Positions 9,204 through 18,272 of a stretch of 64,000 nt of DNA are shown here, piece by piece. Position numbers and translations under genes: made by a program. The notes under the pieces were generated by a model that searched no databases, was not told the DNA's origin, and was given only the letters and a program-made list of their open reading frames with translations. This DNA comes from Anaerofilum hominis. GTDB lineage: Bacteria > Bacillota > Clostridia > Oscillospirales > Ruminococcaceae. Position 1 is the first letter of the stretch; every line of letters begins with the position of its first letter. The stretch is from the NCBI RefSeq assembly GCF_014287275.1, contig NZ_JACONZ010000001.1:930001-994000 (forward strand), read 5' to 3'.

Positions 9204-10601
9204 TCAGCGGGCAGACGGGCCGTTCTCCCGCCCCGCCATGCGCGCAGAAGCCGCCTTTTTCATCGGCCGGATCGACAGCAGGCAGACGGCGAGCGTCAGC
9301 ACATCCGCCGCAGGCTGGGAGAAATAGATGCCTGCCGCCCCGAACAGCCGGGGCAGCAGCAGGATACACGGCAGATAAAACAGGCCCTGACGGATCATGG
9401 ATAAAAAAAGTCCGTAGCGAGAGGCCCCGATGGTCTGAAAAGTGATGGTCATCATATAGCACAGCCCAAAGGCGGGGTACAGGATCACCTGCGAGATCAG
9501 CAGCTTTGCGCCATATGCAATGATAGTCGGGTTTTGGTTGAACAGTCCGATCAGCGGGCGGGAGAGCAGAATATAAACTGCGGCCACCAATACGGTGAGC
9601 AGCAGCGAGGAGCGCAGCGCAAAGCGGACGGACTCATGAAACCGCTTTTCATTGCGGGCCCCGAAAGCGAACGAGGCCACCGGCTGATAGCCCTGCATCA
9701 GCCCCATGACCACATAACAGCCGATCAGGACCAGGCGCTGCACCACCCCATAGGCCGCAATGATCAGGTCTGCGTCCGGCAGAGGCTTGGCTGCGATATT
9801 GGTCAGCGAGGTCGCCGCGGCCAGACAGATCTGGATGACGGCGGAGGGGATGCCGATCAGCGCCACTGTGCGCAGCATGGACCAGCGGGGCTTAAAGCAG
9901 CGGGGGTGCATTTTGATGACCGAGCGGCCGCTGAGATAAAACCAGGCCAAAATCGCAAAGGTGACGAATTGAGATACCGTGGTGGCCAGGGACGCGCCCT
10001 CCACCCCCATGCCCAGGCCCCAGTCGAACATGAAAACCGGGTCCAGCGCCACATTGAGCAGCGCGCCGGTGATGACGGCGGCCGAAGAGACACGCACCGA
10101 CGATTCGGCACGGGCGGCGCAGTTCATGCTTTGGGCGGGCAGGTTGACCAGGGCGGCGATGAACATCCAGAACGCATAGTCCTTTGCCTGGGGCAAAACA
10201 GCCTCAGACGCGCCGAACAAGCGCAGCAGCGGCTCGATAAAAAGGATACCGCCGACACAGAGCAGCGCGCCGGTACCCATGGAGATGCCGACAACGGTGG
10301 TCACCGTCCGGCCCGCCCCCTCTCTGTCGCCCGCCCCCAGCTGACGGCCCGCCAATACCGCCGCGCCCGCGGCAAAGATATTTTCCAGCGAGACCATGAT
10401 GAGCAGCAGCGGCAGGGTGACGCCGACCGCGGCCAGTGCGACGTCGGAGCCCAGCATGCCGATATAGGCGGTGTCCACGATGTTGTATACGGCCTTTGCC
10501 AACAGCGCCAGGGTCGCGGGCACCGCCAGCTTTACGATGGCCCGCGAGGGCTGCATGCTGCCCAGCAGAGCCCCTTTTTCAGCGGCGTTTTCGTTTTTCA
10601 T
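9204..10601 (-). CDS. MATE-family multidrug/cation efflux transporter
   Basis: 465 residues with about twelve hydrophobic segments in two similar halves, as in all MATE exporters. The N-terminal half opens with a short cytoplasmic stretch then LAVPATLALLAKAVYNIVDTAYIG, the family's first helix, and GRQLGAGDREGA is the typical loop after helix 2. MATE pumps expel cationic drugs in exchange for Na+ or H+ across the cytoplasmic membrane. Its ATG overlaps the TetR stop codon by 4 nt, so translation is coupled and the pump is under TetR control. Substrates cannot be inferred. Confidence 0.93.
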   Translation of the reverse strand: MKNENAAEKGALLGSMQPSRAIVKLAVPATLALLAKAVYNIVDTAYIGMLGSDVALAAVGVTLPLLLIMVSLENIFAAGAAVLAGRQLGAGDREGAGRTVTTVVGISMGTGALLCVGGILFIEPLLRLFGASEAVLPQAKDYAFWMFIAALVNLPAQSMNCAARAESSVRVSSAAVITGALLNVALDPVFMFDWGLGMGVEGASLATTVSQFVTFAILAWFYLSGRSVIKMHPRCFKPRWSMLRTVALIGIPSAVIQICLAAATSLTNIAAKPLPDADLIIAAYGVVQRLVLIGCYVVMGLMQGYQPVASFAFGARNEKRFHESVRFALRSSLLLTVLVAAVYILLSRPLIGLFNQNPTIIAYGAKLLISQVILYPAFGLCYMMTITFQTIGASRYGLFLSMIRQGLFYLPCILLLPRLFGAAGIYFSQPAADVLTLAVCLLSIRPMKKAASARMAGRENGPSAR

Positions 10602-11209
10602 CTCAATGGCTCCTCTCTTGCGATCACACCGTACAGCAGGATGCTCAGGGCGCGCAGGCAGCCCTGCTCGCGCGCTGCAGCGTCCGCGTCCTGGCCGCGG
10701 TATTTGGCATTGATAAAATCCTGATACTGGCGCAGGGTGTCGGCCACCTCTTTCCGGGTGACGTCCGGCCTCAGAGAGACGCCCTCCAACAGGGCTTCCA
10801 GCACCTGCAGGTTGAAAGCGTCGAACCCGGCCCGGATCTCGGCCAGCCGGCCGGCGAGATGTGCGGGAGGGGTGAGCATGACCTCAAGAAAAATGCGCTC
10901 ATATTTTGGATTTTCCTGAAAAAAGAGGAGGCGGCGCCGGAAATAGTTTTCCAAGCCGGCCTGGGCCGCGCCTGCGGGGATCTCTGCCGCGGCCAGCCAG
11001 TCGGTCAGGGCGTCAAAGCACTCGCCCACACAGGCGAGATACAGCGCATCCCGATCTTCAAAATAGTGATACAGGATCCCCTTGGAGATATCCCCCTTTA
11101 CACAGATGGTGTTGATGGAGCCCAGCGCATAGCCGCGGCAGGCAAACTCCGTAAGGGCGCTGTCCAGGATGCGGCGGCGGCTCTGCTGGTTTTTTTCTTC
11201 TCGTTTCAT
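10598..11209 (-). CDS. TetR-family transcriptional repressor
   Basis: 203 residues from ATG 11207-11209, which has GGGAGG nearby; the frame is open further upstream but that part crosses the promoter. The DNA-binding domain is residues 10-55, with RRRILDSALTEFACRGY and the recognition helix ISKGILYHYFEDRDALY. The rest is an alpha-helical ligand domain without a recognisable family. The gene leads the TetR-MATE-MarR operon and overlaps the pump gene by 4 nt, so it is expected to repress itself and the pump until a drug or metabolite binds. A matching operator overlaps its promoter. Confidence 0.92.
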   Translation of the reverse strand: MKREEKNQQSRRRILDSALTEFACRGYALGSINTICVKGDISKGILYHYFEDRDALYLACVGECFDALTDWLAAAEIPAGAAQAGLENYFRRRLLFFQENPKYERIFLEVMLTPPAHLAGRLAEIRAGFDAFNLQVLEALLEGVSLRPDVTRKEVADTLRQYQDFINAKYRGQDADAAAREQGCLRALSILLYGVIAREEPLR

Positions 11210-11235
11210 GACGGCCTCCCAGAAAATAGACTTAT

Positions 11236-11277
11236 TGGTCTGTTTTTGATTGTAGCACAAACAGACCACTTGGTCAA
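11236..11277 (-). promoter_or_regulatory. Promoter and operator of the TetR-MATE-MarR operon
   Basis: Minus-strand TTGACC (11272-11277) and TACAAT (11249-11254) are 17 nt apart. TGGTCTGTTT and its exact complement, 13 nt apart (11236-11268), form an inverted repeat that covers the spacer and the start site, as expected for TetR self-repression. Confidence 0.75.
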
Positions 11278-11284
11278 TATTTTG

Positions 11285-11321
11285 AAAAAAGAAAGACCAA
11301 CCGCTGTACGGCTGGTCTTTT
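11285..11321 (-). terminator. Terminator after the DUF1846 gene
   Basis: AAAGACCA pairs with TGGTCTTT, with CCG/CGG inside, and the minus-strand copy runs into CTTTTTTC. It lies 40 nt past the DUF1846 stop and just upstream of the TetR promoter. Confidence 0.78.
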
Positions 11322-11362
11322 ATCACTTTTTACAGCAAGCGCGGGCGGCAGCCGCCCGGCGC

Positions 11363-12847
11363 TCAGAAGAACAGGTCCTTGCCGGGATAGACAGCCTCGC
11401 AGGTCAGCCGCAGCCCCAGCCGGCGCAGGGTGCCCTCGTCGCCTGAGTGCAGCATCTGGGTGGAGTGCATCTCGCAGTCCCGCAGCTGGGGCAGGGCCTC
11501 CATCGCGCGGGCGGTCAGGGTGTTGGTCGCCGCCGAGATGGAAAGCGCAGTCAGCACGTCGTCCAATTTGAGCAGCGTGCTGCGGCCGTTGAGGATCTCG
11601 GTCTTGAGCTTGACGATCGGCTCCAGGATGATGGGGCTGATCAGGGTGAGGTCGTCGTCGATATTGGTCAGCGCCTTGATGGCGTTGAGCACCACCGAAG
11701 AGCTGGCGCTCATCAGCTCGCTTGCCTTGCCGGTGACGACACGGCCGTCCCCCAGCTGGATGGCGGCCGCCGGCATGCCGGTGCGGCGGGATTTTTCCAG
11801 CGCCGGGTTGACCACGGCGCGGTCGTTGGGGGTGATGCCCACCTGCTGCATGATCATGCGGATCTTTTCCACCGCCTCCTCGCCGCCCTTGCCCTGGCGG
11901 TGGTCGCATTTGGCGGCAAAGTAGCGCCGGATGATCTCCTGGCAGCTGGCCTCGCGCACCGCTTCGTCGTCCACGATGGCGTAGCCGATCATATTGACCC
12001 CCATGTCGGTGGGGCTTTTGTAATCAAATGCGCCCCCGCTGATGCGGGACAGGGTGTTGCGCACGATGGGAAAGGCCTCCACGTCCCGGTTGTAGTTGAC
12101 GGTGGTCTTTCCATAAGCCTCCAGATGAAACGGGTCGATCATATTCAGGTCCGCCAGGTCGGCCGTGGCGGCCTCGTAGGCCAGATTCACCGGGTGCTTG
12201 AGGGGCAGGTTCCAGATGGGGAAAGTCTCAAATTTTGCATAGCCCGCGGGCACGCCGCGCACCGTCTCGTGGTAGACCTGCGAGAGGCAGGTGGCCAGCT
12301 TGCCGCTGCCCGGGCCCGGGCCGGTGACGACCACCAGCGGCTTGTCCGTCTCGATATAGGGGTTGGAGCCAAAGCCGTTTTCGCTGCAGATGTAGTCGAT
12401 GTCGGTGGGATAGCCCTTGATGGGCTTGTGCACATAATTTTTGACCCCGCGCATGGTCAGCTTTGCCAGAAAAGCGTCCGCCGCCGGCTGGCCGGAATAG
12501 CGGGTGATGACCACGCTGTTCACCTCGATGCCCAGATGGGTGATATCGTCGATGAGCCGCAGCACGTCCATGTCGTAGGTGATGCCCAGGTCGGCGCGGA
12601 TCTTGGTCTTTTCAATGTCCCAGGCCGACACCACAAAGATGATCTCCGCCATATCCCGCAGCTCGTACAGCAGCTTGATCTTGGCGTTGACGTCAAAGCC
12701 GGGCAGCACCCGCGCGGCGTGATAGTCGTCGAACAGCTTGCCGCCGAACTCCAGGTAGAGCTTGCCCCTGGCGCCTTTGATCCGCTCCAGAATATGCTCT
12801 TTCTGTGTTTTCATATACAGCTCATTGTCAAACCCGATCCTGCCCAT
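11363..12847 (-). CDS. DUF1846-family protein
   Basis: About 494 residues, the usual length. The start chosen (ATG 12845-12847) gives MGRIGFDNELY, which matches how relatives begin; an ATG 24 nt upstream with GGAG is also possible. The family is common in Firmicutes, has known structures, and has no established function. Visible marks are GKLYLEFGGKLFDDYHA near the N-terminus, a P-loop-like GPGPGSGK at about residue 180, and CDHRQGKGG at about 330. The phosphate-binding loop suggests a nucleotide or phosphorylated ligand, which is inference. It is a single-gene unit ending at the terminator at 11285-11321. Confidence 0.88.
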   Translation of the reverse strand: MGRIGFDNELYMKTQKEHILERIKGARGKLYLEFGGKLFDDYHAARVLPGFDVNAKIKLLYELRDMAEIIFVVSAWDIEKTKIRADLGITYDMDVLRLIDDITHLGIEVNSVVITRYSGQPAADAFLAKLTMRGVKNYVHKPIKGYPTDIDYICSENGFGSNPYIETDKPLVVVTGPGPGSGKLATCLSQVYHETVRGVPAGYAKFETFPIWNLPLKHPVNLAYEAATADLADLNMIDPFHLEAYGKTTVNYNRDVEAFPIVRNTLSRISGGAFDYKSPTDMGVNMIGYAIVDDEAVREASCQEIIRRYFAAKCDHRQGKGGEEAVEKIRMIMQQVGITPNDRAVVNPALEKSRRTGMPAAAIQLGDGRVVTGKASELMSASSSVVLNAIKALTNIDDDLTLISPIILEPIVKLKTEILNGRSTLLKLDDVLTALSISAATNTLTARAMEALPQLRDCEMHSTQMLHSGDEGTLRRLGLRLTCEAVYPGKDLFF

Positions 12848-13163
12848 ATGCGCACCCCATCCATCCTGCATTTTTGCCGTTCTCCGGGCCTGTCCGCCGC
12901 CAGGTCCGCAAAACAGGGCCGGCGCGCGGCATGCGTGCCCAGGCCCTGTCTTCTATCCGCCGCCCCGCACAGGCGCCGGGCCGCCGGCCGGACCCGGGGG
13001 GCCCGGCGCAATATCTGTCGCTATAACTCTATAAGAGTATCATTTTATCCTGTTTTTTTCAAGTAAAAAGGAACAAAACGGGAGCCGCAAAAAAGGCTCA
13101 AAAAATTTTCAAAAAGGGCTTCCCTTTTTTTGAAATCCGTGGTATTATATTAAAGCATCTTAT

Positions 13164-13240
13164 GGAGGCGTAGCTCAGCTGGTTAGAGCGTTCGGTTCAC
13201 ATCCGAGAGGTCGCGGGTTCGAGTCCCTCCGTCTCCACCA
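13164..13240 (+). tRNA. tRNA-Val (anticodon CAC)
   Basis: 77 nt including an encoded CCA end. The acceptor stem GGAGGCG/CGTCTCC pairs with one G-T wobble, the D arm is GCTC...GAGC, and the anticodon loop TTCACAT reads CAC (valine, GUG). The T stem GCGGG/CCCTC has one mismatch, which is mildly unusual. Confidence 0.9.
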
Positions 13241-13409
13241 AGCCAAAATGGTCCGGGTCTTTTCCCTGTGGGAGGGAGGCCCGGATCATTTGTTTTGTCC
13301 CCCGCCCCCGGCCTGCCGCCGCGGCGGGAAGCCAGGGGCGGGATGCGGCAGGCCCGCCTGCCCGGACAAAAAAGGCGGTCCGTTTTTTCCTCATAAGGAG
13401 GCGTTTTGT

Positions 13410-15908
13410 ATGACAGAAAGATCCGAAGCCCCGAAAAAGATCCAAGTCCGGGGCGCAAGGGTGCACAACCTGAAGAACATCGACGTCGATATCCCGCTGA
13501 ACAAGATCGTCGGGGTCACCGGCGTGTCCGGCTCGGGCAAATCGTCCCTGGCGCTGGGCGTTCTGTACGCCGAGGGGTCCCGGCGCTATCTGGACGCGCT
13601 GTCCACCTACACCCGCAGGCGCATGACCCAGGCCGCCAAAGCCGAGGTGGACGAGGTACTGTATGTGCCCGCCTCGCTGGCGCTGCACCAGCGCCCGGGC
13701 GTGCCCGGCATCCGCAGCACGTTCGGCACCGGGACAGAGCTTTTGAACAGCCTGCGCCTGATGTTTTCCCGGCTGGCCAGCCACCGCTGCCCCGAGGGGC
13801 ATTACCTGCCCCCCACCCTGGCGGTGGCGGCAGGGCAGGAACTGACCTGCCCGCAGTGCGGCACGACCTTTTTTCCGCCCAGCGCCGAGGAATTGGCGTT
13901 CAACAGCCAGGGCGCCTGCCGCACCTGCGGCGGGACCGGCATCGTGCGCACCGTCGACCGGGCCACCCTTGTCCCGGATGAGACCCTCACCATCGAGGAG
14001 GGCGCCGTAGCCCCCTGGAATTCCCTGATGTGGTCGCTGATGGTGGACGTCTGCCGGGAGATGGGCGTGCGCACCGACGTCCCTTTCTGCGAGCTGACCG
14101 ATCAGGAAAAAGACATCGTCTATAACGGCCCCGCCGTAAAAAAGCACGTCATCTACCACTCCAAGACCACCAATCAGGGCGGGGAGCTGGACTTCACCTA
14201 TTACAACGCGGTCTATACGGTGGAAAACGCGCTGGCAAAGGTAAAGGACGAAAAGGGCATGAAGCGGGTGGAGAAGTTCCTGAAAGAGGACCTCTGTCCC
14301 GACTGCGGCGGCACCCGCCTGTCCGAGACCGCAAGGGCGCCCAGGCTGCGCGGCATCAGCCTGGACGAGGCCTGCCGCCTCACGCTGACCGAGCTGGTGC
14401 AGTGGGTGGCGGGGGTGCCCGCGTCGCTGCCCGCCCCAATGCTTCCCATGGCGCAGAGCATCTGCGACGCTTTTCAGACCGTGGCCAGGCGGCTGATGGA
14501 GCTGGGCCTGGGCTATCTCACGCTGGACCGCGCCGCGTCCACCCTTTCCACCGGGGAGCGCCAGCGGATGCAGCTGGCCCGCGCGGTGCGCAACCGCACC
14601 ACCGGCGTGCTCTATGTGCTGGACGAGCCCTCCATCGGGCTGCACCCCTCCAATATCGTGGGGCTGACCGCGGTCATGAACGACCTGGTCGCGGACGGCA
14701 ACTCGGTGCTGCTGGTGGACCATGACACTCAGATCCTGTCGGCGGCGGACTGGCTTATCGAAATGGGCCCGCAGGCCGGCGCGGACGGCGGGCGCGTCGT
14801 GGCGCAGGGCACGGTAGCAGAGCTGGCCGGCAGCAGCGCTTCCCTTATCGGGCCGTTCCTCTCCGGCAAAGCGCAGGTCCGGGTCCGCGGATGCGCAGAC
14901 GCGCAGGAGCTGTTCAGCGGCGGGCGGATCCGCCTGTCCACGGCAGCCATCCACACCGTGAAGCCCCTGCAGGCGGAGATCCCCAAAGGAAAGCTGACCG
15001 TCGTCACCGGCGTGTCCGGTTCCGGCAAGACGACGCTGATCCTGGAGAGCCTGATCCCCGGTCTGGAGGCCTCCACCGCGGGCGCCAAGCTGCCCGAACA
15101 CGTGCTCTCGGTCGAGGCGGAGGGCATCAGCCGCGTAAAACTGATCGACGCCACCCCCATTGGCATCAACGTCCGCTCCACCGTGGCGACCTATGCGAAC
15201 GTGCACGACGAGCTGCGAAAGCTCTGCGCAAAGACGCCGGACGCCAAACGGCTGGGCTTCAAGGCCGGAGATTTCTCCTACAACACAGGCAAACTGCGCT
15301 GCCCCGTGTGCGACGGCACAGGCGTCATCAGCCTGGATGTGCAGTTTTTGCCGGATGTGGACATTCCCTGCCCGGACTGCCGCGGCTCCCGCTATGCGAA
15401 AGACGCGGGCAGGGTGCGGCTGCCGGGCCCCTCAGGCGAGGCGCACTCGCTGCCCGAACTGATGGCCATGGACATCAACACGGCGCTTCAGGCCTGCGCG
15501 GGCCTGAAAGTCGTCCACCAGCGCCTGCAGGTGCTGCAAAGCCTGGGGCTCGGCTATCTGACGCTGGGCGAGGCGACGCCCAGCCTCTCCGGCGGGGAGG
15601 CGCAGCGGCTGAAGCTGGCCAGTGAAATGGGCCGCGGGCAGTCGGATTCCGTCTTTGTCTTTGACGAGCCCACTATCGGGCTGCACCCGCTGGACGTGCG
15701 CACCCTGCTGGGCGTTTTTCAGACCCTGATCGAAAACGGCGCCACCGTTATCGTGATCGAGCACGACCTGGACGTGATCCGGAATGCCGATCATATCATC
15801 GACATGGGCCCGGGCGGCGGCGCGGAGGGCGGCAGGATCATCGCGTCGGGCACCCCGGCGCAGATCGCCGCGGACCCCGCCAGCGTCACAGGGAAATATC
15901 TCAGATAA
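13410..15908 (+). CDS. UvrA-like excinuclease ATPase, short paralogue
   Basis: 832 residues from ATG 13410, behind AAGGAGG; canonical UvrA is about 940. Two ABC ATPase units are complete: Walker [10 protein letters not shown] (about 39-47) and GVSGSGKTT (about 537), signatures [13 protein letters not shown] and [12 protein letters not shown], and Walker B sites ending DEPSIGLHP and DEPTIGLHP. Two zinc-finger-like CxxC sets are present: CPQCGTT...CRTCGG and CPVCDGT...CPDCRG. The shorter length and the small region between the first Walker A and first finger suggest the UvrB-binding segment is reduced, as in UvrA2-like proteins linked to DNA-damaging drug tolerance. No uvrB or uvrC is near. It stands alone with its own terminator. 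Confidence 0.88.
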   Translation: MTERSEAPKKIQVRGARVHNLKNIDVDIPLNKIVGVTGVSGSGKSSLALGVLYAEGSRRYLDALSTYTRRRMTQAAKAEVDEVLYVPASLALHQRPGVPGIRSTFGTGTELLNSLRLMFSRLASHRCPEGHYLPPTLAVAAGQELTCPQCGTTFFPPSAEELAFNSQGACRTCGGTGIVRTVDRATLVPDETLTIEEGAVAPWNSLMWSLMVDVCREMGVRTDVPFCELTDQEKDIVYNGPAVKKHVIYHSKTTNQGGELDFTYYNAVYTVENALAKVKDEKGMKRVEKFLKEDLCPDCGGTRLSETARAPRLRGISLDEACRLTLTELVQWVAGVPASLPAPMLPMAQSICDAFQTVARRLMELGLGYLTLDRAASTLSTGERQRMQLARAVRNRTTGVLYVLDEPSIGLHPSNIVGLTAVMNDLVADGNSVLLVDHDTQILSAADWLIEMGPQAGADGGRVVAQGTVAELAGSSASLIGPFLSGKAQVRVRGCADAQELFSGGRIRLSTAAIHTVKPLQAEIPKGKLTVVTGVSGSGKTTLILESLIPGLEASTAGAKLPEHVLSVEAEGISRVKLIDATPIGINVRSTVATYANVHDELRKLCAKTPDAKRLGFKAGDFSYNTGKLRCPVCDGTGVISLDVQFLPDVDIPCPDCRGSRYAKDAGRVRLPGPSGEAHSLPELMAMDINTALQACAGLKVVHQRLQVLQSLGLGYLTLGEATPSLSGGEAQRLKLASEMGRGQSDSVFVFDEPTIGLHPLDVRTLLGVFQTLIENGATVIVIEHDLDVIRNADHIIDMGPGGGAEGGRIIASGTPAQIAADPASVTGKYLR

Positions 15909-15943
15909 AAAAGGTCCCGCGGCAAAGCCGCGGGACCTTTTTT
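15907..15943 (+). terminator. Intrinsic terminator after the UvrA-like gene
   Basis: A 17-bp perfect stem beginning AAAAAAGGTCCCGCGGC, an AAA loop and a TTTTTT tail, starting at the stop codon. Confidence 0.93.
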
Positions 15944-15974
15944 GCACGGAAGCGGGCGGGCTTCTTCCGCCGGG

Positions 15975-16003
15975 TTGCCCTTTCCCCCGCCTTCTGCTAT
16001 ACT
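15975..16003 (+). promoter_or_regulatory. Promoter of the retron
   Basis: TTGCCC (15975-15980) and TATACT (15998-16003) with a 17-nt spacer. Transcription should begin near 16008-16010, which is where the a1 arm of the candidate RNA begins. Confidence 0.7.
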
Positions 16004-16005
16004 TT

Positions 16006-16183
16006 GGGTGCATGAACCCGGCAGCAAAAAGCCGATCCGGCGCCGGCAGCGAGTCGCTGCCGGAACATCGTTCTTCACAGGATTCACTCCGTTCAGGCGG
16101 AACCGCTTGCCGTATTCCCGCAAACGCTGTTTGCTGAAAATACGGCTGCGCGGCCCCTCTACGCTTTGTACCGGCTCATGCGC
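16006..16183 (+). ncRNA. Candidate retron msr-msd RNA
   Basis: The 240 nt before the reverse transcriptase gene hold structure expected of a retron template. GTGCATGA at 16008-16015, at the predicted transcription start, can pair with TCATGCGC at 16176-16183 (8 bp, one G-U), with two short GC pairs continuing inward; these would be the a1/a2 arms. Between them lie a stable hairpin CCGGCAGC-GAGTC-GCTGCCGG (16043-16063) and a two-part hairpin whose outer stem GCCGTATT/AATACGGC (16109-16146) encloses GCAAAC-GCT-GTTTGC. A GCAGC after a1 could hold the branching G. The structure is drawn by eye, not computed or compared. Confidence 0.55.
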
Positions 16184-16243
16184 GCCGGGCCCCCTCTTTT
16201 TTAAAAAAGGTGCGGCCCCGGACCGGGAAAGGAGGGTGCCCCG

Positions 16244-17176
16244 ATGATCGTCTACACCGAGACAGCCACGCTGGAGCGCGATCTCGGCATCCCCGCAAAG
16301 ACACTGTTTGCGGTAAGCCATGATCTGAAGCGGCATTACCGGCGGGTGGAACTGTCCAAGGCGGACGGGACCGTCCGGGTGCTCTCTGTTCCCGACGCCG
16401 TCTTAAAAAAGATCCAGCGCAGCATCAACGCGAATCTTTTGGCCTATATGCCCATCTCCCCTTACGCCACCGCCTACCGCCCCGGCGGCGGCGTGCGGCG
16501 CAACGCGCTGCCGCATTGCGGGCAGGAACAGCTGCTGAAGCTGGACATCCGCCGTTTTTTTGACAGCGTGCGTTATACTCAGCTCAAAGAAACGGTTTTT
16601 CCCGCCGCCGTCTATGCGGAAAAGCTGCGGGTGCTGCTGTCGATCCTCTGTTATTCTAAAGAGGGGCTGCCCCAGGGCGCGCCCACCTCGCCCGCCATCG
16701 CCAATATCCTGCTGCGGCAGTTCGACGAGACCGTGGGCGGCTGGTGCGGCGCGCGCGGCATCGCCTACACCCGCTACTGCGATGATCTGGCGTTTTCGGG
16801 CCGCTTTGACCCCGCGGCGGTCATCTGCACGGTACAGGAGGCCCTGCGCCGCGAGGGCTTTTCCCTGAACGCGCAGAAAACCCGGCTGGCAGGGCCGGGC
16901 GGCCGGCACCTGGTCACCGGCGCGGTGGTGAACCTGCGCCCCCGCGCCCCTGCCGAAGAGCGCCGCGCCCTGCGGCAGGAGCTGTACTACTGTGAAAAGT
17001 TCGGGGTGCGCGGTCACCTGGTACAGACCGGCGACCCCCGCACGGCACAGGCGTATCTTGCCGCACTGCTGGGGCGGCTGGACTATGCCCTCAGCCTTTC
17101 GCCGGAGCCCCGGCTGGCCCAAGGCCGCCGCTGGGTGCTGGACCGCCTGCGGGAAGAGCGGACCGCCCGCCCCTGA
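16244..17176 (+). CDS. Retron-type reverse transcriptase
   Basis: 310 residues, typical for a retron RT. Motifs in order: NALPH (87-91), the retron NAxxH motif; LDIRRFFDS with catalytic D101; QGAPTSP (144-150); YCDD (178-181), the catalytic centre; and VTG (224-226), the retron thumb motif that contacts the msr. No maturase or endonuclease domain follows, which argues against a group II intron. The start has AAAGGAGG upstream. A candidate msr-msd RNA and its promoter lie directly before it. Known retrons usually act with a toxic effector; the next gene is on the other strand and looks metabolic, so no effector is evident here. Confidence 0.9.
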   Translation: MIVYTETATLERDLGIPAKTLFAVSHDLKRHYRRVELSKADGTVRVLSVPDAVLKKIQRSINANLLAYMPISPYATAYRPGGGVRRNALPHCGQEQLLKLDIRRFFDSVRYTQLKETVFPAAVYAEKLRVLLSILCYSKEGLPQGAPTSPAIANILLRQFDETVGGWCGARGIAYTRYCDDLAFSGRFDPAAVICTVQEALRREGFSLNAQKTRLAGPGGRHLVTGAVVNLRPRAPAEERRALRQELYYCEKFGVRGHLVQTGDPRTAQAYLAALLGRLDYALSLSPEPRLAQGRRWVLDRLREERTARP

Positions 17177-17271
17177 ACGGCGCTGCCTGCGGACGGCAAA
17201 AAAAGAACAGCGGGGAGCCGCAGGTCCGCACGGGCCGCCGGCCCCTCTGCAGCGGACGCTGGACAGCCGCG

Positions 17272-17311
17272 AAAAACCCCTCTGCGCAGATTTCTGCGCA
17301 GAGGGGTTTTT
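17272..17311 (+). terminator. Bidirectional terminator between retron and esterase
   Basis: A 19-bp perfect stem beginning AAAAACCCCTCTGCGCAGA with a 2-nt loop, giving T-runs on both strands. It ends the RT gene and the convergent esterase operon. Confidence 0.92.
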
Positions 17312-17383
17312 GACAGTCTGTTTTCTGCTGCGGACCTGTTCGGCCGCGCTCCCTCACCCTCTCTTTCAGGGCAGGGAAGCGGG

Positions 17384-18193
17384 TCATCTCAGTGTGGTCC
17401 CGCGCAGGCCCAGCCACTTCAGGCCATGCTGGATATACTCGTCCCAGAATGTCCAATTGTGGACGCCGGGGCCCTCCTCATAGGTATAAGGGATACCGAC
17501 CTCATCCAAAAACGCGCGGGTCTTGACCACATTGCCGTAGACAAAGTCCTCTGTGCCCACCGCAAAGTAAAGCCGCGGGACGGGCTGGCCGGAAGCCGCC
17601 AGCTTTTGGATGATGGGGATATCGTCCATCCCGGTCCCCTTGCCGTCGTAGGGCGGCGGCAGGATCGCTTTAAAGGGCCAGGGGCCGGCGGCCAGCTCTT
17701 CCTCGGTGGCGGGAAGACTGCGAAAAGCACTCATCCCGCCGGACAGGCAGATGGCCGCGGCATATTTTTCCGGGCAGCGCACAGCCGCATTCAACGCCCC
17801 AAAGGCCCCCATGGAGAGCCCGCCGATAAAAGTGTCCTCCCGGGCGGTGCTTACCGGGAAAATGGTGCGGATAAAACGGGGCAGCTCTTCGGTGATGTAA
17901 GTAAAATAGTTTGGACCGATATACATATCCTGCCAAAAAGAATTTTCACCGGACGGCAGGACCACCATCACCTTTGCCTCCTGCGCATACCGCTCGATAC
18001 TGGACAGCCGGGTCCAGTCGTGGTGATCTGCATAGGTGCCGTGCAGCAGATAGAGCACTTGGTACTTTGCGCCCTCTTCGAAATAAGGCTCTCCGCCCTT
18101 GGCATCCACGTCGCTGGGGGTGGGAAGAATAATGTTCACATCAGTGCTGAATTTCAGCGCATCAGAGTAGAAATTCATCTGGATAAAAGCCAT
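17384..18193 (-). CDS. Alpha/beta-hydrolase esterase, EstA/tributyrin-esterase-like (copy 1)
   Basis: 269 residues from ATG 18191-18193 with AAAGGAG upstream. Oxyanion region LLHGTYADHHDW, nucleophile elbow GGLSMGAFGALN (Ser about 143), a Gly/Asp-rich acid region near GTEDFVYGN, and the catalytic His in GVHNWTFW at about 250. This arrangement is that of the acetyl-/feruloyl-esterase-like serine hydrolases also called putative esterases. No signal peptide, so it acts in the cytoplasm. It is the last gene of the sugar-transport operon, and with its neighbour could remove acyl groups from imported sugars; that role is inferred from position. Confidence 0.85.
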   Translation of the reverse strand: MAFIQMNFYSDALKFSTDVNIILPTPSDVDAKGGEPYFEEGAKYQVLYLLHGTYADHHDWTRLSSIERYAQEAKVMVVLPSGENSFWQDMYIGPNYFTYITEELPRFIRTIFPVSTAREDTFIGGLSMGAFGALNAAVRCPEKYAAAICLSGGMSAFRSLPATEEELAAGPWPFKAILPPPYDGKGTGMDDIPIIQKLAASGQPVPRLYFAVGTEDFVYGNVVKTRAFLDEVGIPYTYEEGPGVHNWTFWDEYIQHGLKWLGLRGTTLR

Positions 18194-18272
18194 GATCACA
18201 GCTCCTTTACCGCAAGTTTGGGCAGGCCTGCGCCGGAACACCGTCCGGCACGGCCCTGCACCGCAAAATCGA

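Noticed and set aside
9534..10724. 396-codon plus-strand open frame
   Set aside because: Antisense to the MATE gene; Gln/His/Arg-rich, no ribosome binding site.
11447..13066. 539-codon plus-strand open frame
   Set aside because: Antisense to the DUF1846 gene, which has clear motifs, start and terminator.
13197..15206. 669-codon minus-strand open frame
   Set aside because: Antisense to the UvrA-like gene and even runs through the tRNA-Val gene.
16244..17176. Reading the reverse transcriptase as a group II intron or diversity-generating element
   Set aside because: No maturase or endonuclease domain, no intron-type RNA and no template/variable repeat were seen, while the retron NAxxH and VTG motifs are present.
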